Part shown: positions 56,802-64,000 of the stretch, piece by piece
Layout: each line of letters starts with the position of its first letter
Numbering within the stretch: position 1 is the first letter of the stretch
Source of the DNA: Bacteroidales bacterium
GTDB taxonomy: Bacteria > Bacteroidota > Bacteroidia > Bacteroidales > UBA7332
DNA: 64,000 bases
Direction of reading: 5' to 3'
Assembly (NCBI GenBank): GCA_028687995.1
Contig: JAQTZA010000015.1
Coordinates: forward strand, 1 to 64,000
Translations under genes and position numbers: made by a program
Notes under the pieces: generated by a model
Seen by the model: only the letters and a program-made list of their open reading frames with translations
Database searches by the model: none
What the model was told of the DNA's origin: nothing

Positions 56802-58280
56802 ATGAATATTCTGACTGTATTACTTTTCATTCCTTTGGTTACTGTGTTGAGCATACTTTTCGTGCGGAATGATCGTGCTATAAAGTGGATGGCTTTTGGA
56901 GGAAGTAGCGTGCAATTGCTTTTCTCGATATGGCTGACGGGTCATTACATGAGTTTGAGAAGTGCCGGAGAAACAGCGCCGATGTTGTTTCAATCGTCCG
57001 TTGCATGGTTCGAACCGCTCAATATCTATTTCAGAACTGGGATTGATGGCATTTCGTTGTCGATGATTCTGTTGACTGCTCTGGTGGTGGTTGCTGGTGT
57101 GTTGGTTTCGTGGAAAATTGAGAAACAGGTGAAAGAGTTTTTCTTCCTTATATTATTACTGAGCACTGGGGCTTACGGGTTTTTTATTACTACCGACTTA
57201 TTCGCCTTATTCTTCTTTTTAGAATTAGCTGTAATCCCAAAATATCTATTGATTGGTGTGTGGGGAAGCGGTAAAAAAGACTACAGTGCCATGAAGCTGG
57301 CATTGATGTTGATGTTTGGTTCTGCCTTGGTATTCTTGGGAATTACAGCTTTGTATTTCTTGGGAGGTCACACTTGGAATATTCTGGAAATTGCCAACCT
57401 GCATCTTCCAATTGAAGTGCAACGTGTGGCTTATGTGTTGTTGTTTACTGGTTTTGGTGTGTTCACTGCGATGTTTCCGTTTCACACTTGGGCGCCCGAC
57501 GGTCACTCTTCGGCACCGACAGCTGCTTCGATGTTTTTAGCCGGTATCTCTATGAAACTTGGTGGATACGGCGCACTTAGAGTCGCTTCGTGGTTGTTGC
57601 CCGATGCAGCGCACGAATTATCGTGGATCTTTATCATTTTGGCATCGATTGCCATTATCTATGGAGCATTTGCAACGTTGATGCAGACGGATTTAAAATA
57701 TATGAACGCATACTCTTCGGTGAGTCACTGTGGATTTGTGGTACTCGGTATTTCGATGTTGACCAAAGCCGCCATACTTGGCGCAATCATGCAAATGGTT
57801 TCTCACGGGGTGATGACAGCCCTTTTCTTCGCCGCAATCGGGATGATTTACGATAGAGCACATACCCGACAAGCCAAAGAGTTGGGAGGTATGCTCAAAC
57901 AAACTCCGTTCATCGGAACAGCTTTTATTATTGCTGGTCTCTGTTCGTTGGGTCTTCCGGGATTCAGTGGATTCGTTTCTGAAATGACCATCTTCATCGG
58001 ATCGTGGGAACGTATTGGTGCAGGTTATCGCATCGCTACCGTTTTGGCAGCTGCCTCTATCGTGGTAACAGCAGTCTATATTCTTCGTGCTATCGGTTTC
58101 GCCATCTGGGGAACGATTACCAACAAAGAGTATTTGGGATTGAAGGATGCTAGTTGGAATGAACGTTTGGCTGTTGTTATGCTCGTAGCAGGTATTGTCT
58201 TGATTGGTTTCGCACCATTCTTGTTGACACGCCTTGTTGGAGCTGACGTTGATATTATTTTTGCCTCATTAGTTAAATAA
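56802..58280 (+). CDS. nuoM: NADH-quinone oxidoreductase subunit M
   Basis: NuoM is the second antiporter-like pump. The 492-residue protein has about 14 helices. Motifs are TGIDGISLSMILLTALV near the start, FFFLELAVIPKYLLIGVWG with the conserved Glu, FHTWAPDGHSSAPTAASMFLAGISMKLGGYGALRV with Lys, and SHGVMTALFFAAIGMIYDRAHTR. It lies 17 bp after nuoL. Confidence 0.97.
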   Translation: MNILTVLLFIPLVTVLSILFVRNDRAIKWMAFGGSSVQLLFSIWLTGHYMSLRSAGETAPMLFQSSVAWFEPLNIYFRTGIDGISLSMILLTALVVVAGVLVSWKIEKQVKEFFFLILLLSTGAYGFFITTDLFALFFFLELAVIPKYLLIGVWGSGKKDYSAMKLALMLMFGSALVFLGITALYFLGGHTWNILEIANLHLPIEVQRVAYVLLFTGFGVFTAMFPFHTWAPDGHSSAPTAASMFLAGISMKLGGYGALRVASWLLPDAAHELSWIFIILASIAIIYGAFATLMQTDLKYMNAYSSVSHCGFVVLGISMLTKAAILGAIMQMVSHGVMTALFFAAIGMIYDRAHTRQAKELGGMLKQTPFIGTAFIIAGLCSLGLPGFSGFVSEMTIFIGSWERIGAGYRIATVLAAASIVVTAVYILRAIGFAIWGTITNKEYLGLKDASWNERLAVVMLVAGIVLIGFAPFLLTRLVGADVDIIFASLVK

Positions 58281-58295
58281 TAAAAGAATATAGAC

Positions 58296-59708
58296 ATGAA
58301 TCTTGAGACACTTTCTCTTCTGCGGTTTGAATGGGTGATTATCGGAATCATCTTTGTGCTGCTTGTCATGAAGTTGGCCGATGCCGATGCAAAAGTGAAA
58401 CCGATGTTGACGGCAATCAACGTGATTTTATTGGCGAATTTCCTGTTGGGATTAGTGCCCATGTCCGATGGTAGTCTGTTTAATAACTTTTTCAGAAGCA
58501 CTTCGTTGATTGTTCTGCAAAAGAATATCCTCAATTTAGGCGTGTTGTTGATTTCATTAACTGCTTATCGCTATTTATCGAATATTAAAAATCAGATTGA
58601 ATATTACATCCTAATGTTAACCAGTTTATTGGGAATGTTTGTGATGATCTCCAGTGGTCACGTTCTGATGTTGTATCTTGGATTGGAGATGTCAACCATT
58701 CCAGTTGCCGCTTTGGTGAACTACAACCGCAAACAACGCAATTCGAGCGAAGCCGGTTTGAAACTTATTTTCTCATCCGCATTTTCAACGGGAGTTTTAT
58801 TGTTTGGTATCTCGATGCTTTACGGAGCGGTGGGAAGCCTCGATTTTACCACCATTGCCTGTAACCTCGAAGTAAACGCGTTGACCTTGATGGCATTTGC
58901 CTTTATCTTAGGCGGATTTGCGTTCAAAATGTCGGTAGTGCCTTTCCACCTCTGGACGGCTGATGTGTATGAAGGAGCTCCTGTTTCGATCACTTCTTTC
59001 TTGTCAGTAATCTCAAAAGGTTCTGTGATCTTTGTGTTTATGTCGGCTTTGTATAGCCTGTTCGGACACATGGAAGAAGCCTGGTTATATATTGTCTCTA
59101 TTTTGGCCATCATCACCATGACGGTTGGTAACTTATTCACCCTACGTCAGCAAAATATCAAACGTCTGTTGGCGTTCTCGTCTATCACACAAGTTGGTTT
59201 TGTGTTGGTGGGTATAGCAGGTGCTTCGGCAATGGCGAACAGCTCTGTAATCTATTTCGTACTGATTTATGTGTTGAGTAACGTCGCAGCATTCGGTGTA
59301 ATAGGAGCTATCTCCGATACCAACGGAAACGAGACATTGTCAGCCTACAAAGGCTTATACAAATCGAATCCATATTTGGCATTAATTCTCTCATTGAGTT
59401 TGTTCTCGTTGGCAGGTGTGCCTCCTACCGCCGGATTCTTCGGCAAGCTTTTCTTATTGACTTCCGGTATGGGAAATGCGCTCTATGTGGTATTAGCATT
59501 TGCGTCGATCAATTTAGTGATCTCGCTTTACAACTACCTGCGCGTCGTCAAAACTATGTTTATGGACGAAGCTGAGATAGAATTGGGAAAAGTCGAAACG
59601 AATTTCCCACTCAACATTGCACTGATTGTTTGTGCTACGGGTTTAATCATTATCGGATTTATTCCTGCCATCTACAACTACATTAGCTCGTTGAGCTACG
59701 GAATTTAA
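58296..59708 (+). CDS. nuoN: NADH-quinone oxidoreductase subunit N
   Basis: NuoN is the third antiporter-like pump and the last gene of the operon. The 470-residue protein has about 14 helices. It has LMLYLGLEMSTIPVAALVNYNRKQRNSSEAGLKL, FKMSVVPFHLWTADVYEGAPVSITSFLSVISK and LFSLAGVPPTAGFFGKLFLL. A terminator follows after 17 bp. There is no nuoE, F or G anywhere in the operon. Confidence 0.97.
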   Translation: MNLETLSLLRFEWVIIGIIFVLLVMKLADADAKVKPMLTAINVILLANFLLGLVPMSDGSLFNNFFRSTSLIVLQKNILNLGVLLISLTAYRYLSNIKNQIEYYILMLTSLLGMFVMISSGHVLMLYLGLEMSTIPVAALVNYNRKQRNSSEAGLKLIFSSAFSTGVLLFGISMLYGAVGSLDFTTIACNLEVNALTLMAFAFILGGFAFKMSVVPFHLWTADVYEGAPVSITSFLSVISKGSVIFVFMSALYSLFGHMEEAWLYIVSILAIITMTVGNLFTLRQQNIKRLLAFSSITQVGFVLVGIAGASAMANSSVIYFVLIYVLSNVAAFGVIGAISDTNGNETLSAYKGLYKSNPYLALILSLSLFSLAGVPPTAGFFGKLFLLTSGMGNALYVVLAFASINLVISLYNYLRVVKTMFMDEAEIELGKVETNFPLNIALIVCATGLIIIGFIPAIYNYISSLSYGI

Positions 59709-59725
59709 TAGAATCTAGATTTTAC

Positions 59726-59761
59726 AAAAGAGCCAAATCTCGCAAGGGGTTTGGCTCTTTT
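59726..59761 (+). terminator. Intrinsic terminator of the nuo operon
   Basis: AAAAGAGCCAAA pairs with TTTGGCTCTTTT, with a loop containing CTCGCAAGGGG. A -7 box for the next gene (TACTTTTG) follows at 59775-59782. Confidence 0.9.
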
Positions 59762-59802
59762 GATTTAATTTACCTACTTTTGCAGCATAAATCGTAACAA
59801 AA

Positions 59803-60351
59803 ATGCAAATATTAGTCACTTACGCCATTCCGCAAGAAAAAGTAGAGATACAGTTCCACGATTGCACCGTCCGTTATTGCCAAACCGGAGTTGGGAAAGT
59901 GAATGCGCTCCTCTCGGTTTTTGAGGCGGTATCCGAGTACAAGCCCGATGTGGTGATGAATGTGGGCACAGCGGGATCTGTTCGTCACGATGTGGATTCT
60001 ATTGTGATTTGTTCTCGTTTTGTGGATCGAGATATGGAAAAGTGCAAAGATTTCGGCGTCGATTACGAACACGACTTTTTGTCTGAAGTAAAAAAAATAA
60101 CACTTTTCACTGACTGGAAAATCGAAAACAGTTGTAATACCGGTGATTCGTTTGTCACCGAAGCCATTGATAATGCCGATGCTTTCGATATGGAGAATTT
60201 TGCCGTGGCAGCATTATGCAAGCGAAAAGCAATTCCTTTTCTTTCTGTAAAATACATCACCGACAAAATTGGAGAGAACTCTGTAAAGCATTGGGAAGAT
60301 AAACTCGATGATGCAAATGCAGGGTTGCAGGCTTTTTTCAATAATCTCTAA
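59803..60351 (+). CDS. Nucleosidase of the MTA/SAH nucleosidase superfamily
   Basis: The 182-residue protein is a short nucleoside phosphorylase-superfamily member. VRYCQTGVGKVNALLSVFEAV is the substrate-binding entry, DVVMNVGTAGSVRHDVDSIVIC the second motif, and DMENFAVAALCKRKAIPFLSVKYITDK the C-terminal motif with the conserved Asp-Met-Glu. It is shorter than the typical MTA/SAH nucleosidase of about 230 residues, and lacks its first strand. It could act on methylthioadenosine, S-adenosylhomocysteine or a futalosine-type nucleoside; I cannot decide. Its -7 box is at 59775-59782. Confidence 0.82.
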   Translation: MQILVTYAIPQEKVEIQFHDCTVRYCQTGVGKVNALLSVFEAVSEYKPDVVMNVGTAGSVRHDVDSIVICSRFVDRDMEKCKDFGVDYEHDFLSEVKKITLFTDWKIENSCNTGDSFVTEAIDNADAFDMENFAVAALCKRKAIPFLSVKYITDKIGENSVKHWEDKLDDANAGLQAFFNNL

Positions 60352-60393
60352 AACAATTAATCAGCAAGCTTGTTTATTTAGTTGAATTGCACA

Positions 60394-60421
60394 TCGTAAT
60401 TCGTAATTTCTAATTCGTAAA
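60394..60421. repeat. Period-7 tandem repeat (TCGTAAT)
   Basis: Four seven-base units read TCGTAAT, TCGTAAT, TTCTAAT and TCGTAAA, ending six bases before the tcdA ATG. It is similar to the period-7 repeat before purD. Confidence 0.65.
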
Positions 60422-60427
60422 TTATCA

Positions 60428-61255
60428 ATGGGTCTCGAAAATGCTCTTTTTCAGCGCACAGAGTTGTTGCTTGGTAAAGAAAAAATGAATAAAATAGCGC
60501 AACAACGCATCATCATATTTGGTATAGGCGGTGTGGGCAGCTGGTGTGCCGAGAGTTTGATTCGTTCGGGCATCCGACATCTCACGATTGTCGATTCAGA
60601 CCGGGTGTGCATCACCAACATCAACCGACAACTGTTGGCAACGACAAAGACAGTTGGTCAGGTCAAAACCGAAGCGTTGAAAAGCCGCTTGCTCGAAATC
60701 AATCCCAAAGCGGAGATTACTGCTATTCAGAAAATATACAACAAAGAGACTCACGACTCTTTCGATCTCGATTCTTACGATTACATCATCGATGCCATCG
60801 ATAGTTTGGAGAATAAAATACATCTTATTCGCATGGCTACACAAACCAAGGCTACCTTCTTCTCTTCGATGGGTGCTGCGTTGAAGATTGATCCTACACG
60901 AGTGCGCGTGGCTGAATTCTGGAAAGTGAGTGGTTGTCCACTAGGGTCAATCATTCGGAAACGAATCCGAAAAGGAGACTTGCCTTCAAAACCTTTCTTT
61001 TGTGTTTATAGTGATGAAGTGCTGGAAAACGAAGGCGAGAATGACGCTTGTGGAACAGAAAAATGTATGTGCCCGAAAGCCAAACACGGTCCGGGTGATG
61101 AGGATCTGGTCAATCACGAGTGGTGCAGTCTGAAAGCCAAAATCAATGGAACTTCATCGCATATTCCAGCCATTTTTGGCTTTACCATTGCAGGATTGGT
61201 TACACAATCTATCAACGAAAAGGTCATGCAGGAGAGAATTCAAGAACTTGTTTAG
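60428..61255 (+). CDS. tcdA: tRNA threonylcarbamoyladenosine dehydratase
   Basis: TcdA (CsdL) cyclises the t6A37 base of tRNA to ct6A with ATP. The 275-residue protein is a ThiF/E1-type enzyme: GIGGVGSWCAESLIRSGI binds ATP, VDSDRVCITNINRQ follows, then IDAIDSLENKIHLI. The C-terminal Cys group GENDACGTEKCMCPKAKHG is longer than in E. coli. The length and SSMGAALKIDPT agree with the family. It appears transcribed after the nucleosidase. Confidence 0.92.
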   Translation: MGLENALFQRTELLLGKEKMNKIAQQRIIIFGIGGVGSWCAESLIRSGIRHLTIVDSDRVCITNINRQLLATTKTVGQVKTEALKSRLLEINPKAEITAIQKIYNKETHDSFDLDSYDYIIDAIDSLENKIHLIRMATQTKATFFSSMGAALKIDPTRVRVAEFWKVSGCPLGSIIRKRIRKGDLPSKPFFCVYSDEVLENEGENDACGTEKCMCPKAKHGPGDEDLVNHEWCSLKAKINGTSSHIPAIFGFTIAGLVTQSINEKVMQERIQELV

Positions 61256-61272
61256 CTGAATTCTACAATAGA

Positions 61273-61304
61273 TTTGTGTACCTACAGATTATATTGTAAA
61301 TTTG
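61273..61304 (+). promoter_or_regulatory. Promoter of the LuxR-type regulator gene
   Basis: TTTG at 61273-61276 and TAAATTTG at 61297-61304 are 20 bp apart, a full -33/-7 promoter. It supports the ATG at 61349 as the start. Confidence 0.7.
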
Positions 61305-61348
61305 CTGGAAAATCACTCAAACTCTTCTTTAATAGATCAAAAACTAGG

Positions 61349-62008
61349 ATGAATATACTTTTTGCCGATTTTCAAGCACTTACACGCGAAGGAATTCGCT
61401 CTGTTATTCGTCGAAATCATCCCGAAGCCACATTCTCAGAAGCCTATTCACGGCAAGATCTGTTAGCCCAAATTAATACAGGTCAATTCACTTTATCTAT
61501 TATCGATCCAGTCTCTTTTGATGATTTCGATTTCTCTGATATTGCTCTTACTAGAGCGCAAAAGCAAAGAGTGGCGTTTTTTATTTTTACCTCTTCGTTG
61601 TCACCTGAGTTTATGACCAAGGCTCTTGATTATAATGTCGATGCATTCTTGACAAAAGATTGCGATGTGTCTGAATTTTCAAAAGCCGTTGAAGCTGTAC
61701 TTGTTGGAAAGAAATACTATTGCCCTGAATTGTCCGAATTCCTTTATAAATTACACTCGCGAGAGAAACAAAACGAGGCGTCGAACAATAAAAAACACTT
61801 ATTGACAACAAAAGAAGAAGAAATTGTACGATTGATAGGGGAGGGACTATCTGCGAAAGAAATAGCAAATCGATTATTCATCAGTGTGCATACCTCTAAT
61901 ACTCACCGAAAAAATATTTATCGTAAGTGTAGTGTTCGCAATGCTTCAGAATTGGTTATGTTTGCGGTAAAGACAGGTATTATAGAAAAAATTGAATATT
62001 ACATCTAA
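61349..62008 (+). CDS. LuxR/FixJ-type response regulator
   Basis: I start it at the ATG at 61349, since the promoter at 61273-61304 lies after the other in-frame ATG at 61274. The 219-residue protein has a receiver domain with the phosphoacceptor Asp in SIIDPV and the conserved Lys in FLTKDCD; the acidic pocket has a single Asp (FADFQ) instead of the usual pair. The C-terminal LuxR helix-turn-helix is TTKEEEIVRLIGEGLSAKEIANRLFISVHTSNTHRKNIYRKC. No kinase is nearby, so it is an orphan. Targets are unknown. Confidence 0.9.
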   Translation: MNILFADFQALTREGIRSVIRRNHPEATFSEAYSRQDLLAQINTGQFTLSIIDPVSFDDFDFSDIALTRAQKQRVAFFIFTSSLSPEFMTKALDYNVDAFLTKDCDVSEFSKAVEAVLVGKKYYCPELSEFLYKLHSREKQNEASNNKKHLLTTKEEEIVRLIGEGLSAKEIANRLFISVHTSNTHRKNIYRKCSVRNASELVMFAVKTGIIEKIEYYI

Positions 62009-62010
62009 AG

Positions 62011-62703
62011 TTAAGCAACTGCAAGCGTAAACAAGCTGATCTTCACTCCATCTACTTGAAGGAGTACTACCGCACAAGCCTCCATGGTTGCCCCAGTTGT
62101 CAGAACATCATCTATTAGAAGGATATGTTTGCCTTGCAATAAAGTAGCATCTTTCAGTTCGAAAATCTCTTGCACATTCTGCCATCGTTGCAAAACGCTC
62201 TTGCGAGTTTGTGTATTATTCGCCTTTACCCGATGGACACCATTCAATTCCACCGGTTTTTTCAAAACCTCCGACATCCCTTTTGCAATACATTCCGCCT
62301 GATTATAACCTCGTTTTCGTTCTTTCTTTTTATGAAGCGGAATAGGAATGATGCAATCAATGTCCGAAAATGCACCCTGTTGCAATAACTCTCGTGCAGC
62401 ATATCTTCCCAGTGTCTCGCCCACATCTTGCCGATCTTTGTATTTTAGCAAATGAATTAGGTGACGGAAGTCGCTACCTTTATTAAAATAGAAGAGAGAA
62501 CTGGCCTGCTCCACGGCTATTTTCCCGAAGAATCGTTTTTCAACCCGATTTTCTCTATCGTTGTGAAAATTCGTGCGGGGTAGTCTGTATAGGCAATGCA
62601 AGCAAATAATATCTTCGCTTTCGATCAGAGATTTTCCACAAAGCACACAGGTCTCGGGGAATAATAATCTCATCAAATCATTCCATATCGCCCGAATCTT
62701 CAT
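62011..62703 (-). CDS. comF: ComF-family phosphoribosyltransferase-like protein
   Basis: The 230-residue protein has a zinc-finger N-terminus (CVLCGKSLIESEDIICLHC) and a phosphoribosyltransferase domain with IIPIPLHKKKERKRGYNQAECIAKG and ILLIDDVLTTGATMEAC. ComF proteins are linked to DNA uptake and recombination; their enzymatic role is not clear. The start overlaps recX by 26 bp, so the genes are coupled. It is convergent with the LuxR-type gene, 2 bp apart. Confidence 0.92.
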   Translation of the reverse strand: MKIRAIWNDLMRLLFPETCVLCGKSLIESEDIICLHCLYRLPRTNFHNDRENRVEKRFFGKIAVEQASSLFYFNKGSDFRHLIHLLKYKDRQDVGETLGRYAARELLQQGAFSDIDCIIPIPLHKKKERKRGYNQAECIAKGMSEVLKKPVELNGVHRVKANNTQTRKSVLQRWQNVQEIFELKDATLLQGKHILLIDDVLTTGATMEACAVVLLQVDGVKISLFTLAVA

Positions 62704-63175
62704 GTTGTAGAATTCTTGAAATAGTTTGCAGAATCAGATTCGATTCAAATCCTCTCGAAGCAGCGAATCTGAACAGCTTTCCTTTCACCGTTTGGTAATC
62801 TTTATCTTTTATCGTTTTGCGTTTGTGGTGCAAAATTTCAATTAACGTCTCTTGATAATCCTCTTCCTCTATCTCGGCTAAAGCATTTTCGATTGTTTCC
62901 GGATTCAGTTTCTTTTGTTGGAGAGTCATTTTTATTTTGTATTTTCCCCATTGATTGAATCTGAATTTATCCTTAACAAAAGCCTTGGCATAGCGTTCGT
63001 CATCTATAAATCGTTCACTGATCAGTCGTTTTACTATACGAGTAGCCTCTACCTGAGTTCCACCCCAGGCAATTACTTTCTCTTGAACCTCGCTTTTGCA
63101 ATGCTCCGAAGAGGAGCAGTAAGCCGCTGCTTTGTGCAAAAGTTCCGATTCTGTCAGATGTGCTTTCATTCGCAT
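62678..63175 (-). CDS. recX: RecX-family RecA regulator
   Basis: RecX inhibits RecA filaments. The 165-residue protein has the three-helix repeats of the family: LLHKAAAYCSSSEHCKSEVQEKV, RLISERFIDDERYAKAFVKDKFRFNQWGKYKIKMTLQQKKL and KLFRFAASRGFESNLILQTI. The length is normal. Its ATG lies 5 bp after the nfo stop, and its end overlaps comF by 26 bp, so nfo-recX-comF form an operon for DNA repair. Confidence 0.93.
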   Translation of the reverse strand: MRMKAHLTESELLHKAAAYCSSSEHCKSEVQEKVIAWGGTQVEATRIVKRLISERFIDDERYAKAFVKDKFRFNQWGKYKIKMTLQQKKLNPETIENALAEIEEEDYQETLIEILHHKRKTIKDKDYQTVKGKLFRFAASRGFESNLILQTISRILQHEDSGDME

Positions 63176-63180
63176 CCCGT

Positions 63181-64000
63181 TTAGTCAATCATGGCACGCA
63201 GCATAGCAATCTCTTCGCCCCAAATCGTTTCGTCCGGTGTTTCCAGTATAATAGGCATATCGTTAAACCGGCCATCATTCATAAATCGCTTGAAAAAATC
63301 AAGATTCAGCAACCCTTTTCCGATGCTGTCGTGTCTGTCCACTCTACTACCCAACGGTTTTTTGCTGTCATTCAGGTGTATTCCCCGCAAATATTCAAAA
63401 CCGACAATTCTGGCGAAATCATCAAAAACTTCATCATAATGTTCCAGAAAATCATACCCAGCAGTAAATGTGTGGCAAGTGTCAAGGCACACACCCACAC
63501 GCGATTTATCTTCTACCTTATTAATAATGTACGCGAGATGCTCAAATCGATGACCCATGTTGGTTCCCTGTCCTGCTGTATTTTCTATTACTGCGGTCAC
63601 GCCTTCGGTCTTCGCCAAAGTCAGATTGATCGATTCCGCAATGCGGGTCAGGCACTCCTCTTCGCTGATTTTGCTCAAATGGCTCCCTGGGTGAAAATTC
63701 AGTAATTTTAAACCCAACTGCTCGCAGCGTTGCATCTCGTCCAGAAATGCCACGCGTGATTTTGCCAGACCGTCCTCTTCAGGATGTCCCAGATTAATCA
63801 AGTAGCTATCGTGTGGCAAAATGTGCTCCACTTTTATACCATTCGCCTCACACTTTGCCTTAAAATCCTTAATACTTTTCGCACTTAGCGGTGCTGCCAC
63901 CCATTGTCGTTGGTTTTTGGTAAACAATGCAAACGCAGTCGCTCCAATCTCCAAAGCATTTACGGGCGCATTTTCCACACCACCCGATGCACTCACATGA
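63181..64000 (-). CDS. nfo: Endonuclease IV, 5' end outside the window
   Basis: Nfo cuts DNA at abasic sites. The visible 273 codons begin with [20 protein letters not shown], which in full-length Nfo follows a start like MKYIGA, so the first few codons lie past 64000. A GTG at 63996 would remove the conserved HVSASGG and is not the start. Metal ligands and signatures are [43 protein letters not shown] and ILETPDE near the end. The TIM-barrel length fits. Confidence 0.95.
   Translation of the reverse strand, partial: HVSASGGVENAPVNALEIGATAFALFTKNQRQWVAAPLSAKSIKDFKAKCEANGIKVEHILPHDSYLINLGHPEEDGLAKSRVAFLDEMQRCEQLGLKLLNFHPGSHLSKISEEECLTRIAESINLTLAKTEGVTAVIENTAGQGTNMGHRFEHLAYIINKVEDKSRVGVCLDTCHTFTAGYDFLEHYDEVFDDFARIVGFEYLRGIHLNDSKKPLGSRVDRHDSIGKGLLNLDFFKRFMNDGRFNDMPIILETPDETIWGEEIAMLRAMID

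Overview
The window is ordinary chromosome of a Bacteroidota bacterium, most likely a Bacteroidales member. The evidence is a SusC/SusD pair, the type IX secretion genes porU and porV, a complex I operon without nuoEFG, a Cbp1-type lipoprotein, and many start sites preceded by the Bacteroidota -7 box (TAnnTTTG, sometimes with a -33 TTTG/TTG about 19-21 bp upstream) instead of E. coli-type promoters. I saw no rRNA, prophage, IS element or CRISPR array. There is one tRNA (Lys-TTT).

Layout. 0-9 kb: an OPT-family transporter, a nested inverted repeat of the ACCGC-AG-CGCAAAG type, lipA, a two-gene operon of unknown secreted proteins (one TPR, one Cys-rich and coiled-coil), and miaB. 8.5-16 kb, minus strand: a lipoprotein rubrerythrin; a DUF2231 gene with an OmpR-type two-component system; then znuA-znuC-tautomerase-CBS/HlyC transporter-UPF0114. 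16-23 kb: an unknown lipoprotein, mnmD, two membrane proteins, purD, a THUMP methyltransferase and cysE. 23-29.5 kb, minus strand: rex, an FAH-family hydrolase, porU, porV and ispF, close enough to be one transcription unit. 29.5-30.7 kb: a 1.2 kb gap with a probable structured small RNA. 30.7-39.7 kb: a SUI1/eIF1-like factor, an AddA-like helicase-nuclease, an Rrf2 regulator, eno, cysK, tRNA-Lys, an AI-2E-family membrane protein and tdk. 39.7-49.3 kb: dacB, a small hypothetical, rsmI, a Cbp1-type lipoprotein, a HAD phosphatase and an orphan SusC/SusD pair. 49.8-59.7 kb: nuoABCDHIJKLMN. 59.8-64 kb: a nucleosidase, tcdA, a LuxR-type response regulator, and comF, recX and nfo on the minus strand (nfo runs off the window edge).

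The two most interesting signals are not protein genes. First, the DUF2231-regulator-kinase operon and the adjacent rubrerythrin gene each carry an 11-bp-period direct repeat (minus-strand consensus CCAATYTTAAG) ending exactly the same distance from the -7 box. This is probably the operator of the encoded response regulator. Second, positions about 30283-30478 look like an independent small RNA: a promoter-like start, nested complementary arms and an intrinsic terminator, with no reading frame. Smaller points are a rubrerythrin whose fourth rubredoxin Cys is Ser, a zinc-type ABC transporter without a permease gene, and several families of short intergenic repeats, including a 20-bp perfect palindrome between nuoJ and nuoK.
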